From Cumulibacter soli (GTDB taxonomy: Bacteria; Actinomycetota; Actinomycetes; Mycobacteriales; Antricoccaceae), in NCBI RefSeq assembly GCF_004382795.1, contig NZ_SMSG01000009.1, positions 1 to 64,000 on the forward strand: 64,000 nucleotides of DNA, in the 5' to 3' direction. Both the position numbers and the translations under genes were made by a program. Of the stretch, positions 42,846-51,691 are shown piece after piece. The number at the start of each line of letters is the position of its first letter. Within the stretch, counting starts at the first letter, position 1. Below the pieces are notes generated by a model. That model was not told the DNA's origin, made no database searches, and was given only the letters and a program-made list of their open reading frames with translations.

Positions 42846-44149
42846 GCGCCCGCCGCGCCCGCGTACCGGATTGATTCACGTACGTTATCCAGGTCTGCGG
42901 CGTCGATCGCGCGCAGGTCCACAATGCATCGATTGTTATCGATTCGTGCGAGAACGGGGATCGGCGCAGCACGCAACGCGGCGGCGTACGACGAGGGCAG
43001 GCTGATTCCGGCGCTTGGGAATTCGGAGCCCGGCGCTCCCCCGCCACCGACCGTCGACACTGTGTCAACCGCGCGCGCATCAATACCGTCGAGCGCCGCA
43101 ACCACGCGCGAAGCGCGCAGCCGCAATTCGTCCACCGGCGTCTCGAACATGTCGATCACCGGAGCCTCCGGTCCGACGACGGTCGCTTCCAATGCTGCGA
43201 GGGTGAGTTTGTCGATGCGGTAGGCCCGCGCCATCGGATGCTTTTTCAAGCGCGTCGCGACATCCGCATCGGCGGTGAAGATCATTCCTGCCTGCGGGCC
43301 GCCAAGGAGCTTGTCGCCCGAGGAGGTCACCACCGCCGCCCCGGCATTCAGGTGCGTCGTTGCATCGGGTTCGTCCGGCAACATCGGGTGCGGATGCAGC
43401 AGGCCGCTACCGATATCGGAGACCACCGGCACTCCGAGGTCGCCCAGTTGGTCGACGCCGACGCCGGTCGTGAACCCCTCGACGCGGTAGTTCGACGGAT
43501 GGATCTTCAGAATCAGTCGGGTGTCCTCGCTGATGGCGTCGCGGTAGTCGGCTAGATGGGTGCGGTTGGTTGTGCCGACTTCTTTGAGGCGTACGCCGGT
43601 TGCCTCGACGAGATCGGGTAGCCGAAATCCGGCGCCGATCTCGATCAGTTCGCCACGGGAGACGATCACTTCGCCGCGACCGCCGAGTGCCATCGCGACG
43701 AGCGCGAGGGCGGCAGCGCCGTTATTGACCACATGTACGCCGCCGGCCGGCGTGACCTCGGCGAGCAGCGCGGCGTTCAGGGACGCGCCTCGGTTGCCGC
43801 GGCGACCGGTATCGAGATCCAGTTCGACGTCGCAGGTACCGGCCGCCACGCTGATCGCGGCCAGCGCCGCGGCCGACAGTGGGCTGCGGCCAAGATTGGT
43901 GTGCACGAGCACCCCGGTCCCGTTCAGCACTCGGCGTAGGCCGATCAGCCCCCGGGACAGGCGGACCTCGAGATCGGCCACGGCCTGCGCGGGGTCGACG
44001 TCACCAGCGCGTACGGCGTCCTGCACTTCGTGCACCACACGTTTGACGAATCGTCGTCCGTACGTCTCGATCGCGGCGGTCGCCACTGCCGTGCTCAGCA
44101 ACGCGTCGGTCCTCGGCACTCGCGCCCGCGGATCGATCGATTCGGTCAT
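42842..44149 (-). CDS. selA: L-seryl-tRNA(Sec) selenium transferase
   Basis: 435 residues. This PLP enzyme converts Ser-tRNA(Sec) to Sec-tRNA(Sec) using selenophosphate. The N-terminal tRNA-binding part has [25 protein letters not shown]. The fold-type I core shows [54 protein letters not shown] and [12 protein letters not shown]. The PLP lysine is Lys280 in [15 protein letters not shown] chose the ATG at 44149 after AAGGGGCGGAT; the frame is open to 44197. It is the first gene of the minus-strand Sec island and is divergent from a PPOX-fold gene. Confidence 0.97.
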   Translation of the reverse strand: MTESIDPRARVPRTDALLSTAVATAAIETYGRRFVKRVVHEVQDAVRAGDVDPAQAVADLEVRLSRGLIGLRRVLNGTGVLVHTNLGRSPLSAAALAAISVAAGTCDVELDLDTGRRGNRGASLNAALLAEVTPAGGVHVVNNGAAALALVAMALGGRGEVIVSRGELIEIGAGFRLPDLVEATGVRLKEVGTTNRTHLADYRDAISEDTRLILKIHPSNYRVEGFTTGVGVDQLGDLGVPVVSDIGSGLLHPHPMLPDEPDATTHLNAGAAVVTSSGDKLLGGPQAGMIFTADADVATRLKKHPMARAYRIDKLTLAALEATVVGPEAPVIDMFETPVDELRLRASRVVAALDGIDARAVDTVSTVGGGGAPGSEFPSAGISLPSSYAAALRAAPIPVLARIDNNRCIVDLRAIDAADLDNVRESIRYAGAAGA

Positions 44150-44224
44150 ATCCGCCCCTTCGGTCACCGGCCGTGCCTGTCGTGCACATCCTTCCACGCT
44201 GTCGAATATTGCCTAGCGAATCCG

Positions 44225-44253
44225 TTGACCTTCCGACTATGTCGACATACACC
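44225..44253 (+). promoter_or_regulatory. Promoter of PPOX gene: TTGACC-17-TACACC
   Basis: TTGACC (44225-44230), a 17-base spacer and TACACC (44248-44253) precede the ATG at 44260 by six bases. No ribosome binding site is present, so the transcript is probably leaderless. Confidence 0.5.
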
Positions 44254-44259
44254 TAGGTA

Positions 44260-44682
44260 ATGAGCGAGCCGCCAGTCAGCGTGATCACCGAGGAAGAGTG
44301 CTGGGATCTGCTCAGCAGCAGACCGATCGGCCGCGTCGCCATGATCATTGGCGATGAGGTCGAAGTATTCCCCGTCAGCTACGAGTTGCGCGAGGGCTCC
44401 ATGTATATCCGCACCGCGGAGGGCACCAAGCTGTTCGGAATCGCGCTTGGGCGTCCTGTCGCGTTCGAAATCGACGATTGGGACGACAAGTCGGGGTGGA
44501 GCGTGATCGCGAAATGCTCAGCACGGCAACTCGACCGCGAATTCGAGATCGAGGAGGCCGAGAAACTCGGTCTGAGCCGTTGGGTCGCCGAGTCCAGAGA
44601 TGTGCTGGTCCGGCTGACCCCCATCAAGGTCACCGGACGACGTTTCAGGTTCGACGTCCCCCAAGATGCCCGGATCGAGTAG
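44260..44682 (+). CDS. Pyridoxamine 5'-phosphate oxidase-fold (PPOX) family protein
   Basis: 140 residues of the split-barrel flavin/F420-binding fold. Typical blocks are LLSSRPIGRVAMIIGDEVEVFPVSYELREGSMYIRTAEGTKL, FEIDDWDDKSGWSVIAKCSARQL and RLTPIKVTGRRFRF. This group (pyridoxamine 5'-phosphate oxidase-like, Rv1155/NimA-like) binds FMN, F420 or heme; which one applies here is unclear. Divergent from selA, with which it shares about 110 bp. Confidence 0.85.
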   Translation: MSEPPVSVITEEECWDLLSSRPIGRVAMIIGDEVEVFPVSYELREGSMYIRTAEGTKLFGIALGRPVAFEIDDWDDKSGWSVIAKCSARQLDREFEIEEAEKLGLSRWVAESRDVLVRLTPIKVTGRRFRFDVPQDARIE

Positions 44683-44773
44683 ACGACGTCACTCTCGACG
44701 CGTCCCAGCCTCCGACCGCCAGCAACCAAGCACACCGGTGGGTCACGGTGATCCACCTGGATAGGCTGAGCCC

Positions 44774-45457
44774 ATGGGGGCTCGATACCGACCGAAACGG
44801 ATCATCCTGGTACGGCACGGCGAGAGCCAGGGCAATGCCGATGACACGATCTACGAGACCGTTCCCGACCACGCGCTACACCTGACCGAACGTGGCCGCG
44901 AGCAGGTGCGTGCGGCAGGTGTCCGGCTGAGGGAACTCATTGACGGCGAGTCGCTACGGGTCTGGGCCTCGCCGTACGTACGCACTCGCCAGAGCGCGAT
45001 GCTGCTGGGCCTCGGCATCACCGACGACGATCTGCGACTCGAACCACGACTACGCGAGCAGGATTGGGCGAACTTCCAAGACCCGGCGCAGATCAAGATG
45101 GAGAAGCGAATCCGCAACGAGTACGGGCACTTCTGGTACCGCTTCACGAATGGGGAGTCCGGCTCCGATGTCTATGACCGCGTATCCACTTTTCTGGAGT
45201 CACTACACCGCAACTTCGCCGAGCCCGAGATGTCGGAGAACGTCGTCATCGTGACGCACGGACTGACGATGCGCCTGTTCTGCATGCGCTGGTTCCACTG
45301 GAGCGTGGAGTACTTCGAATCGATCTCTAATCCGGACAACGGCGAATTCATCGTTCTTGGCCTGCAGGAGGACGATCGCTACAAGCTCAATGCGCCGTTC
45401 GAGCAGTGGAACCCGGACGTCGTTCCCACTCCGCGCGAGCGCTCGTCCTGGCACTGA
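44774..45457 (+). CDS. Histidine phosphatase (phosphoglycerate mutase-like) family protein
   Basis: 227 residues. The catalytic His is in ILVRHGESQGNADDTIYETVPD, with LTERGREQVRAAG, WASPYVRTRQSAMLLG and a second His in VIVTHGLTMRLFCMRWFHW. These are the marks of branch-1 histidine phosphatases; the insert LREQDWANFQDPAQIKMEKRIRNEYGHFWYRF is typical of a broad-specificity subgroup. The substrate is unknown. TAGGCT ends six bases before the ATG, so the start looks leaderless. Confidence 0.88.
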   Translation: MGARYRPKRIILVRHGESQGNADDTIYETVPDHALHLTERGREQVRAAGVRLRELIDGESLRVWASPYVRTRQSAMLLGLGITDDDLRLEPRLREQDWANFQDPAQIKMEKRIRNEYGHFWYRFTNGESGSDVYDRVSTFLESLHRNFAEPEMSENVVIVTHGLTMRLFCMRWFHWSVEYFESISNPDNGEFIVLGLQEDDRYKLNAPFEQWNPDVVPTPRERSSWH

Positions 45458-45610
45458 GAGCATGACCTGACTGCATTGACATACCAAGCGATGCCACCGA
45501 AAGTTAATATCAATTAGCCATCGAATGAGGGACGTCATCAGTCGCAGCAACAGCGTCCGTCCCTGTGTTGGTTAAGTCACACTAGCCAATTGACGAGGTA
45601 GGACTAGCTC

Positions 45611-46762
45611 ATGGACCGCACCATCTATAACGAAGACCACGAGGCCTTCCGCTCGACGATTCGTAGCTTCATCGCCAAGGAGATCACCCCGAACTACCCA
45701 CAGTGGCAGTCAATGGGCTACGTCCCGCACGACTTTTATAAGAAGCTGGCGGGCACGGGCGCGACTGCGTTCGATATTCCCGAGGAGTACGGCGGCGCCG
45801 GCAAGATCAGCTACAAGTACCAGGCCGTGATGACCGAGGAGGCGGCGCGCGCGGCGGTTTCGTTCGGCAACTACGACATCTCGACCGGGATCATCGTGCC
45901 GTACCTGCGCAATCTTGCCAACGAAGAACAGCAGAAACGCTGGTTCCCCGGCATCGCCAGCGGCGAGCTGCTGCTCGCGATCGCGATGACCGAGCCGGGC
46001 ACCGGCTCGGACCTCGCCGGCATCCAAACAACCGCGCGCCTCGACGGAGGCGACTATGTCATCAACGGCGCCAAGACGTTCATCACCGGCAGCTCGCAAG
46101 CCGATCTCATCATCGTCGTCGCACGCACCTCTGCTCCCACTGGCGACAACCGCCGCGAGGGCTTGTCCTTGCTGGTGATGGACACGAAGACGACCGGGTT
46201 CGAGGTTGGCCGCCGACTCGACAAGATCGGTCTGAAGTCCAGCGATACCTGCGAACTGTCGTTCACGGACGTTCACGTGCCGGCTGAGAACCTTCTCGGC
46301 GAGGAGGGTAAAGCGTTCTCGTACCTCGGTAATAACCTCCCTCGGGAACGCCTGACGATCGCGGTGCAGAGTTACGCATTGGCTCGGTCGGCGATTGAAC
46401 ACACTGTCGACTATGTGAAGAACCGGCAAGTCTTCGACAAACCGCTGTCCGGGTTCCAGAACACCAAGTTCGTGCTAGCCGACTGTGCCGCCACGGTCGA
46501 GGCAGCCGAAGCGATGGTCGACCGCGCTATCGAGGCGGACGACGCCGGCACACTCACGGCCGTTGATGCTGCTAAAGCCAAGCTGTTCTGTACCGAGATG
46601 GCCGGGCGCGTCGCCGACAAGTGCCTGCAATTGCACGGCGGATACGGTTACGTGCTTGAGTACCCCATCGCGAAAATGTACGCCGACACTCGGGTCTCGC
46701 GAATCTACGGCGGCACCAGCGAGGTCATGCGCACCATCATCGCGAAGTCGATGAGCCTCTGA
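45611..46762 (+). CDS. Acyl-CoA dehydrogenase
   Basis: 383 residues, the usual length for short/medium-chain enzymes. Flavin contacts are in IAMTEPGTGSDLAGIQTTA and FITGSSQADLIIVVART. The C-terminal domain has RQVFDKPLSGFQNTKFVLADCAATVEAAE, QLHGGYGYVLEYPIAKMYADTRVSRIYGGTSEVMRTII, including the catalytic Glu position in YGGTSE. The start at 45611 is preceded by GGTAGGAC. The 150-bp upstream region is AT-rich with no clear operator. A two-HTH TetR gene follows, so local control is plausible. Confidence 0.93.
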   Translation: MDRTIYNEDHEAFRSTIRSFIAKEITPNYPQWQSMGYVPHDFYKKLAGTGATAFDIPEEYGGAGKISYKYQAVMTEEAARAAVSFGNYDISTGIIVPYLRNLANEEQQKRWFPGIASGELLLAIAMTEPGTGSDLAGIQTTARLDGGDYVINGAKTFITGSSQADLIIVVARTSAPTGDNRREGLSLLVMDTKTTGFEVGRRLDKIGLKSSDTCELSFTDVHVPAENLLGEEGKAFSYLGNNLPRERLTIAVQSYALARSAIEHTVDYVKNRQVFDKPLSGFQNTKFVLADCAATVEAAEAMVDRAIEADDAGTLTAVDAAKAKLFCTEMAGRVADKCLQLHGGYGYVLEYPIAKMYADTRVSRIYGGTSEVMRTIIAKSMSL

Positions 46763-46852
46763 GCTCCCATCCTCGAGCACGCGAGCCTCTGAGCCGCCGC
46801 GAGTGCGGATGACGCACCACTTCCCAGAGTGCACCCTCCAAAGGGTGCCGAC

Positions 46853-48052
46853 ATGAGCGAGGCTGCGGATTTGCCTGTCCGCACGGCGATATTCCAGGCA
46901 CGCCCGCGCCCGCGCCCGCGGGATCGTAAGGCACAGATCATCGCCGCGGCCGCCGATCTGTTCCGGCAGCACGGCTTTCACCGCGTCACGCTCGCGGACG
47001 TCGCTGACGCCGTGGGGATCTCCGCGCCTGCGATCTACCGGCACGTGCGCAACAAGCAAGAGCTATTACTCGCCGCGGTGCGGGACGGCCTCGACAGCCT
47101 CGAGGAGGCCGTCCGCGCCGCAGCGAACATCTACGAACTCGTGACCGCATTAGTCGACTTCTCGATGCAGCACACCGGACTCGCAGCGCTCTGGCAGCGC
47201 GAGGCGCGCCATCTGCCAGACGCTGAGCGCGCGCAGGCGCGCTCACGACTGACCGGTCTGGTGCGCCAGATAACTGCGTTCATCGGCGACGAGCGCCGCG
47301 AACTGTCAGAGGCCGACGCAGAGTTGCTCGCCTGGTCGCTGCTCGGCGTACTAGCGGGCGCCGCCACACGGGAACCCGCTATCCGACAACCGCGCCGCGA
47401 AGAGTTGGCGTACGCCATCGCACACGCTGTCCCACAATGCACGCTGCGAACCGAGTCCACAGGCGCCGTAGTCGAGCGGGGGCATCACCAGGCAAATCTC
47501 GATACCCGCCGCGAGCAACTGCTCAACGCAGCAATCGAGCTGTTTGACCGGCGCGGCTACGGATCGGTCAGCATGAATGACATCGGAGCGGCGGTGGGCA
47601 TGGCCGGGCCGAGCGTGTACAAGCACTTCGGCGCGAAGACCGACCTGTTGGTTGCGGCGATGGTGCGCGGGAATGAGCGCCTGCACGCCGGAATCCCACT
47701 GATACACGAAACGATCGACCCACAGGAATCACTGCAGATTCTGCTGCGCTCGCACATTGAATTCTCGGTGCGCAACAGCCATCTGATCGGACTGCTGATC
47801 AGCGAGCGCGACCAACTCCCAGAGCACGAGCGTGCAGCCACCTATCGGCTCCAGGACGACTACTTACGCGTGTGGGTGCGAGTCGTCGCTCAGGCTATCC
47901 CTGGTCACGATCCACGCGAATTGGCCTTGCGGGTCAACGCTGTATTCACTGTCATTAACAACCTGGTGCGCACCGGAAACGCACACCGTCGAGCTGACCT
48001 GTCCACGCGGTTGACCGAACTCGCCATAGCGATCCTGGTCGCTGGCACCTGA
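46853..48052 (+). CDS. Tandem-fused TetR regulator (two TetR units in one chain)
   Basis: 399 residues, twice the TetR norm. The first HTH (about 26-72) is RKAQIIAAAADLFRQHGFHRVTLADVADAVGISAPAIYRHVRNKQELL. The second (about 218-264) is TRREQLLNAAIELFDRRGYGSVSMNDIGAAVGMAGPSVYKHFGAKTDLL. Each is followed by its own helical ligand domain. A fused dimer can bind an uneven operator and sense two ligands. This layout is known for some actinobacterial fatty-acid or steroid regulators. The start at 46853 follows AAAGGGTG. It lies 90 bp after an acyl-CoA dehydrogenase gene, a likely target. Confidence 0.9.
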   Translation: MSEAADLPVRTAIFQARPRPRPRDRKAQIIAAAADLFRQHGFHRVTLADVADAVGISAPAIYRHVRNKQELLLAAVRDGLDSLEEAVRAAANIYELVTALVDFSMQHTGLAALWQREARHLPDAERAQARSRLTGLVRQITAFIGDERRELSEADAELLAWSLLGVLAGAATREPAIRQPRREELAYAIAHAVPQCTLRTESTGAVVERGHHQANLDTRREQLLNAAIELFDRRGYGSVSMNDIGAAVGMAGPSVYKHFGAKTDLLVAAMVRGNERLHAGIPLIHETIDPQESLQILLRSHIEFSVRNSHLIGLLISERDQLPEHERAATYRLQDDYLRVWVRVVAQAIPGHDPRELALRVNAVFTVINNLVRTGNAHRRADLSTRLTELAIAILVAGT

Positions 48053-48099
48053 GAGCCGGGGAACCGCGGCGGCCTGCCGCGCCGACTCAGCCGGGCGTT

Positions 48100-49062
48100 T
48101 CAGGCGAGGCAGGTCAGTGGATTGCCGTCGTTGAACGCGACCATGTCTCCGATCGCTTTTATGGCGTCGATCGGTGCGCCGCGTTGGGCGCCGTCCAGTT
48201 CGAGGTACGCGCGGTGCAGGTTGCCGACAATACGTTCGGAATCGGTGAGGTCGGCGAACTTGCCGAGATCTGCCTCGCGAGCGAGTTCGAGCGGCGGGAT
48301 GCCAGCGGAGTGTCCCTGCACCGAAAGTTCTCGGACGAAGCGTAGATACTCCAAGACCTCATCGATTGTCTCCGGCGTACAGATGTCGCCATGCCCGGGC
48401 ACGATCACGTCTGCGGGGAATCGTTTCAGCGCGTCGACGACTTCGATTGCGCCGGTCACCGACCCCATCAGGAGAAATGGCGTGCCGCCGTTGAAGAGCA
48501 GATCCCCGGTGAACAGAACCCGCCGTTCGGGCAACCACACGATCGAGTCGTTCGTGGTGTGCGCAGGATGCCCAAGGTGACGGACTTCGAGTTTCAGATC
48601 ATCGACGTACAGGTCTACACCCGTTGTATAGGTGAGAAATGGCGGCGCTGGTTCGATGTCACCCCAATCTGGTCCGCCGTCCGGTCCAACGAAAACCCCG
48701 GCACGCTGCAACCGTTGGATGCCTTCCTTGCCATCTTCCACGATGAGCCGGCGCGCCTGCTCGTGAGCGACGATTGTCGCGCCCTCGAACAAGAAGTTCC
48801 CGTTGGTGTGGTCGCCATGGTGATGCGTGTTGACGAGGGTCGTCACCGGGGCGGACGTCGTCTTTGCGATCGCGTCGCGGTACGCGGTGGTCCGCGCCAC
48901 GGTCGAGCTGGAATCGATCGAGATCGTGTGTTTGCGCCCGGCCACGAAGCCCATGTTGTTGATCCACCAACTGCCATCGGGCTGGATATAGGCGAAAACG
49001 CCGTCGGAGACCTCCTCGATACGTGGTGGGCCCGGCGTGCGGTGCGCGTGTCCTGAGCTCAT
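48100..49062 (-). CDS. Metallo-beta-lactamase-fold hydrolase
   Basis: 320 residues. The zinc motif is TLVNTHHHGDHTNGNFLF (HxHxDH form). A later His lies in GHPAHTTNDSIVWLPERRVLFTGDLLF with the bridging Asp, and another in VIVPGHGDICTPETIDEVLEYL. The N-terminal IEEVSDGVFAYIQPDGSWWINNMGF is typical of the broad MBL hydrolase group near glyoxalase II and lactonase-like enzymes. The start follows GAGGGGGCAACG. The substrate is unknown. It converges with the TetR fusion gene. Confidence 0.87.
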   Translation of the reverse strand: MSSGHAHRTPGPPRIEEVSDGVFAYIQPDGSWWINNMGFVAGRKHTISIDSSSTVARTTAYRDAIAKTTSAPVTTLVNTHHHGDHTNGNFLFEGATIVAHEQARRLIVEDGKEGIQRLQRAGVFVGPDGGPDWGDIEPAPPFLTYTTGVDLYVDDLKLEVRHLGHPAHTTNDSIVWLPERRVLFTGDLLFNGGTPFLLMGSVTGAIEVVDALKRFPADVIVPGHGDICTPETIDEVLEYLRFVRELSVQGHSAGIPPLELAREADLGKFADLTDSERIVGNLHRAYLELDGAQRGAPIDAIKAIGDMVAFNDGNPLTCLA

Positions 49063-49250
49063 CGTTGCCCCCTCGGCGTCGTGCCCCTAGCGTGTCAGAA
49101 CTGCGCCGCGTCCGCACGCCGCAATCAGATCGCGCGAGCAGAAGGCCGTGTCACGCAGCAACTTCGTGGCGCAACCTGGAGTGCCCACAGCACGAAGTCC
49201 GGCGCCAATTACGGCCGGTACGGTCGGCAACCCGGTATCGCCCCAGCTCC

Positions 49251-50219
49251 TCACCGCGCGAAGACCCCCTCGATCGCTGCGAGCACGTCAGCGGAAAAGT
49301 CGGTGCGTCCGGCCTCGGCGTTGGCAGCAACTTGATCGGGCGAGGTCGCTCCCGCGATCACACTGGTCAGCCCAGGTCGGGCCAGCAGCCAGCCGAAGGT
49401 CGCCTGCAGCATCGTCACGTCGGCGTCATCACAGATCGCCTGAAACCGCTGCAATTGTGCCCAGTCGACGCTGGCGAGCATTTCCGGTTTGAGTGCAGCG
49501 AGCCGGGAGCCCTGCGGCGTCTTACCTTGCGTGTACTTGCCGGTCAGTAACCCGTTGGCCAGCGGGTAGTACGGCAGAAATCCCATACCCGCTGCCGCCA
49601 GCGCGGGCAGGACCGATTGTTCCGGATCACGATTCAGCAAGGAGTAATCGTTCTGCCCGGAAACAAACGGGGTTAGTCCGTCGGCCGCCGCCGCGGCGTT
49701 CGACTCCTCGATTTCAGCCGCAGTGAAGTTCGTATGCCCGATATGTCGAACCTTGCCCTCGTCGATCAGTTCCTGCAGCGCGCCGAGCGTTTCGGCGATC
49801 GGTGTGAGTGGATCAGGCGTGTGGAACTGGTAGAGGTCAACATAGTCGGTGCGCAATCGACGTAACGACGACTCCAGCGCATTACGGATGTAGGTACGCG
49901 CGCCCTTCGGGCCCCAGTCCTGCGCGCCGGACGCAATCGCGGCCTGATGTCCCCATTTGGTCGCGATCACGACGTCATCGCGATTGCGTTTGCGGAGCGC
50001 CTCGCCGAGCAGCAGCTCGCTGGTCCCGGGCGGCTGACCGTACATCTCGGCAGTGTCGAAGAACGTAACGCCGCTGTTGATCGCGGCGTCCACTACAGCG
50101 CGCGTTCCTTCGAAGGACACCGTCGCGGTTCCTGGCCGACCGAAGTTATTGCAGCCAATCCCGACGGCCGTGATCCGCGGTCCGCCTGTACCTAGTTCGC
50201 GCTGTGGAAGCTCAGTCAT
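49251..50219 (-). CDS. Aldo/keto reductase
   Basis: 322 residues of the AKR superfamily (TIM barrel, NADPH). The catalytic tetrad is seen as the Asp in FFDTAEMYG with Tyr, the Lys in VIATKWGHQ and the His in DYVDLYQFHTPDP. The cofactor end has GWLLARPGLTSVIAGATSPDQVAANAEA. It resembles the AKR group of general stress and carbonyl-detoxifying reductases. TAGGCT ends six bases before the ATG, so it is probably leaderless. The 188 bp towards the hydrolase gene hold nothing I can recognise. Confidence 0.92.
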   Translation of the reverse strand: MTELPQRELGTGGPRITAVGIGCNNFGRPGTATVSFEGTRAVVDAAINSGVTFFDTAEMYGQPPGTSELLLGEALRKRNRDDVVIATKWGHQAAIASGAQDWGPKGARTYIRNALESSLRRLRTDYVDLYQFHTPDPLTPIAETLGALQELIDEGKVRHIGHTNFTAAEIEESNAAAAADGLTPFVSGQNDYSLLNRDPEQSVLPALAAAGMGFLPYYPLANGLLTGKYTQGKTPQGSRLAALKPEMLASVDWAQLQRFQAICDDADVTMLQATFGWLLARPGLTSVIAGATSPDQVAANAEAGRTDFSADVLAAIEGVFAR

Positions 50220-50225
50220 GATCGA

Positions 50226-50231
50226 AGCCTA
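50226..50231 (-). promoter_or_regulatory. -10 box TAGGCT of the aldo/keto reductase
   Basis: Minus-strand TAGGCT is followed by exactly six bases and the ATG at 50219. This is the same leaderless pattern as galE and msrA. Confidence 0.45.
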
Positions 50232-50280
50232 TTGCGCAGCACGCCGCCCGTCATCGTCCACACACGCGGCCAGCAGATCT

Positions 50281-50321
50281 CCCCGCCCGTCACACCCGCT
50301 CCGGTCGACGACCGGGCGGGG
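50281..50321 (-). terminator. 9-bp hairpin after DAHP synthase gene
   Basis: CCCCGCCCG (50281-50289) and CGGGCGGGG (50313-50321) can pair. The hairpin lies 20 bases beyond the DAHP synthase stop in the direction of transcription. Confidence 0.55.
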
Positions 50322-50340
50322 GTGCGAGCGTTGAGAGGGG

Positions 50341-51408
50341 TTAGGAAGTGCGGCGAGCGCGGACGCTGCCGGCGAGGTCGTCCAGAAGCGCCTCGGTGGC
50401 CTCCCACGACATGCAGGCGTCCGTCACCGACTGGCCGTAGGTGAGTCCGGACGGGGCCGGCTTCTGGTTCCCTTCGACGATGAAGCTCTCCAGCATCACC
50501 CCGACGATCTCGCGCGAACCGCTCGCGATCTGCTCGCCGACCTCTCGCGCGACCTCCGCCTGGCGGACGTGATCCTTGCGGCTGTTGCCGTGGCTGGCGT
50601 CGATGACGACCCGCTCGGGCAGGTTGGCCTTCTGCAGCAGCGCCATCGTGACGGCCACCGAATCAGCGTCGTAGTTCGGCGCGGCACGGCCGCCACGGAG
50701 GATCACGTGACCGTCCGGGTTACCGTCGGTCATCACGACTGCACCGCGCCCGTCGGCGTCGACGCCGAGGAAAGTCTGCGCGGCGGAGGCCGCCACGCAT
50801 GCGTCGACGGCGACCTGGACGTCGCCGTCCGAGCCGTTCTTCAGCCCGATCGGCATCGAGATCCCCGACGCGAGCTGACGATGCACCTGCGATTCGACCG
50901 TGCGGGCTCCGATAGCGCCGTACGTCACCGTGTCCGCGATGTACTGCGGCGTGGTGGTCTCGAGGTATTCGCAACCGGCCGGGACCCCAGCGGCGAGTAC
51001 GTCGAGCAGTACGCGGCGGGCAAGGCGCAGACCGCGCGGAATGTCGTAGCTGCCATCGATCGCAGGATCGTTGATCAGACCCTTCCAGCCCGTCGTGGTG
51101 CGCGGCTTCTCGAAGTACACCCGCATCACGATCAGCAGGTCTTCCCCTAGGCGGTCGGAGACCGCGGAGAGCCGGCGGGCGTAGTCAAGTACGGCCTCGG
51201 GATCATGCGCCGAACATGGCCCTACGACCACCAAGAGGCGATCGTCTTCTCCGCGCAGCACCTCCTGCGATTCCTTGCGGGAGCGCGCGACCAGTTCGGC
51301 GGCGTCGTCGGGCAGCGGCAGTTCTTCGCGGATCTCGCGTGGGGTCGGCAGCGGTTGAATCTGGCGAACCCGAAGATTCTCGGTGTTCTGTCGAAGTGCG
51401 GCGTTCAT
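50341..51408 (-). CDS. aroF: 3-deoxy-7-phosphoheptulonate (DAHP) synthase, class I
   Basis: 355 residues of the AroF/G/H class. It joins PEP and erythrose-4-phosphate to open the shikimate pathway. Motifs are VVVGPCSAHDPEAVLDYA, MRVYFEKPRTTTGWKGLINDP, PAGCEYLETTTPQYIADTVTYGAIGARTVESQVHR, GLKNGSDGDVQVAVDA, ILRGGRAAPNYD and VIDASHGNSRKDH with the metal His. The gene symbol is by class; aroG is equally possible. The upstream leader encodes Tyr-Trp-Phe-Phe and hairpins, so expression is probably controlled by aromatic amino-acid supply. The start at 51408 follows GAGAGGG. Confidence 0.95.
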   Translation of the reverse strand: MNAALRQNTENLRVRQIQPLPTPREIREELPLPDDAAELVARSRKESQEVLRGEDDRLLVVVGPCSAHDPEAVLDYARRLSAVSDRLGEDLLIVMRVYFEKPRTTTGWKGLINDPAIDGSYDIPRGLRLARRVLLDVLAAGVPAGCEYLETTTPQYIADTVTYGAIGARTVESQVHRQLASGISMPIGLKNGSDGDVQVAVDACVAASAAQTFLGVDADGRGAVVMTDGNPDGHVILRGGRAAPNYDADSVAVTMALLQKANLPERVVIDASHGNSRKDHVRQAEVAREVGEQIASGSREIVGVMLESFIVEGNQKPAPSGLTYGQSVTDACMSWEATEALLDDLAGSVRARRTS

Positions 51409-51477
51409 CTGGGGTGTCCCTCTCCTGTACGGCGGATCACCCCACGTCCCGGAGCGCCCGCCTCTTGAATGGCGAAA

Positions 51478-51502
51478 GGCGCGGACCGTTGCGGTCCACG
51501 CC
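51478..51502 (-). terminator. Attenuator terminator hairpin before DAHP synthase gene
   Basis: In the mRNA GGCGUGGACCG-CAA-CGGUCCGCGCC forms an 11-pair stem (one G-U), followed by UUU. It ends about 70 bases before the aroF start and is the second hairpin of the leader. Confidence 0.7.
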
Positions 51503-51505
51503 TTA

Positions 51506-51556
51506 GTCGGCTCCGGTTGCGCGCGTCAGATGCGAGTTGCGCCGGCCGGAGCCGAC
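51506..51556 (-). promoter_or_regulatory. First leader hairpin of the aromatic attenuator
   Basis: GTCGGCTCCGG and CCGGAGCCGAC pair perfectly (11 bp; plus-strand arms 51546-51556 and 51506-51516). The 5' arm begins two bases after the Tyr-Trp-Phe-Phe codons, so a ribosome stalled there would block it. A GCGCG...ACC segment in its loop region can instead pair with GGTCCGCGC of the terminator, giving a possible antiterminator. Confidence 0.55.
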
Positions 51557-51588
51557 CCAAAAAACCAATACTGACTCACGGGAAGCAT
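51526..51588 (-). CDS. Leader peptide MLPVSQYWFFGSAPAGATRI
   Basis: A 20-codon frame, ATG to TGA, carrying Tyr-Trp-Phe-Phe in a row (residues 7-10). It precedes two stable hairpins and the DAHP synthase gene. Consecutive codons for all three aromatic amino acids are the classic sign of ribosome-mediated attenuation. There is no Shine-Dalgarno; TATCCT (51595-51600) ends six bases before the ATG, so the mRNA likely starts at this codon. The three aromatics would be sensed at once, as fits the first enzyme of their common pathway. Confidence 0.8.
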   Translation of the reverse strand: MLPVSQYWFFGSAPAGATRI

Positions 51589-51691
51589 GCAACGAGGATA
51601 CCCGAAGAACCGATGGCAGCTCTGTGATCTGCGCTGCACCTGCGCGACGAGGGCACGCGGCCTGAGCCACGCGTCCTCGTCGCGCATTGCA

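Noticed and set aside
44684-44773. Terminator or RNA gene after the PPOX gene
   Set aside because: No convincing stem-loop or RNA family pattern was found in this short gap.
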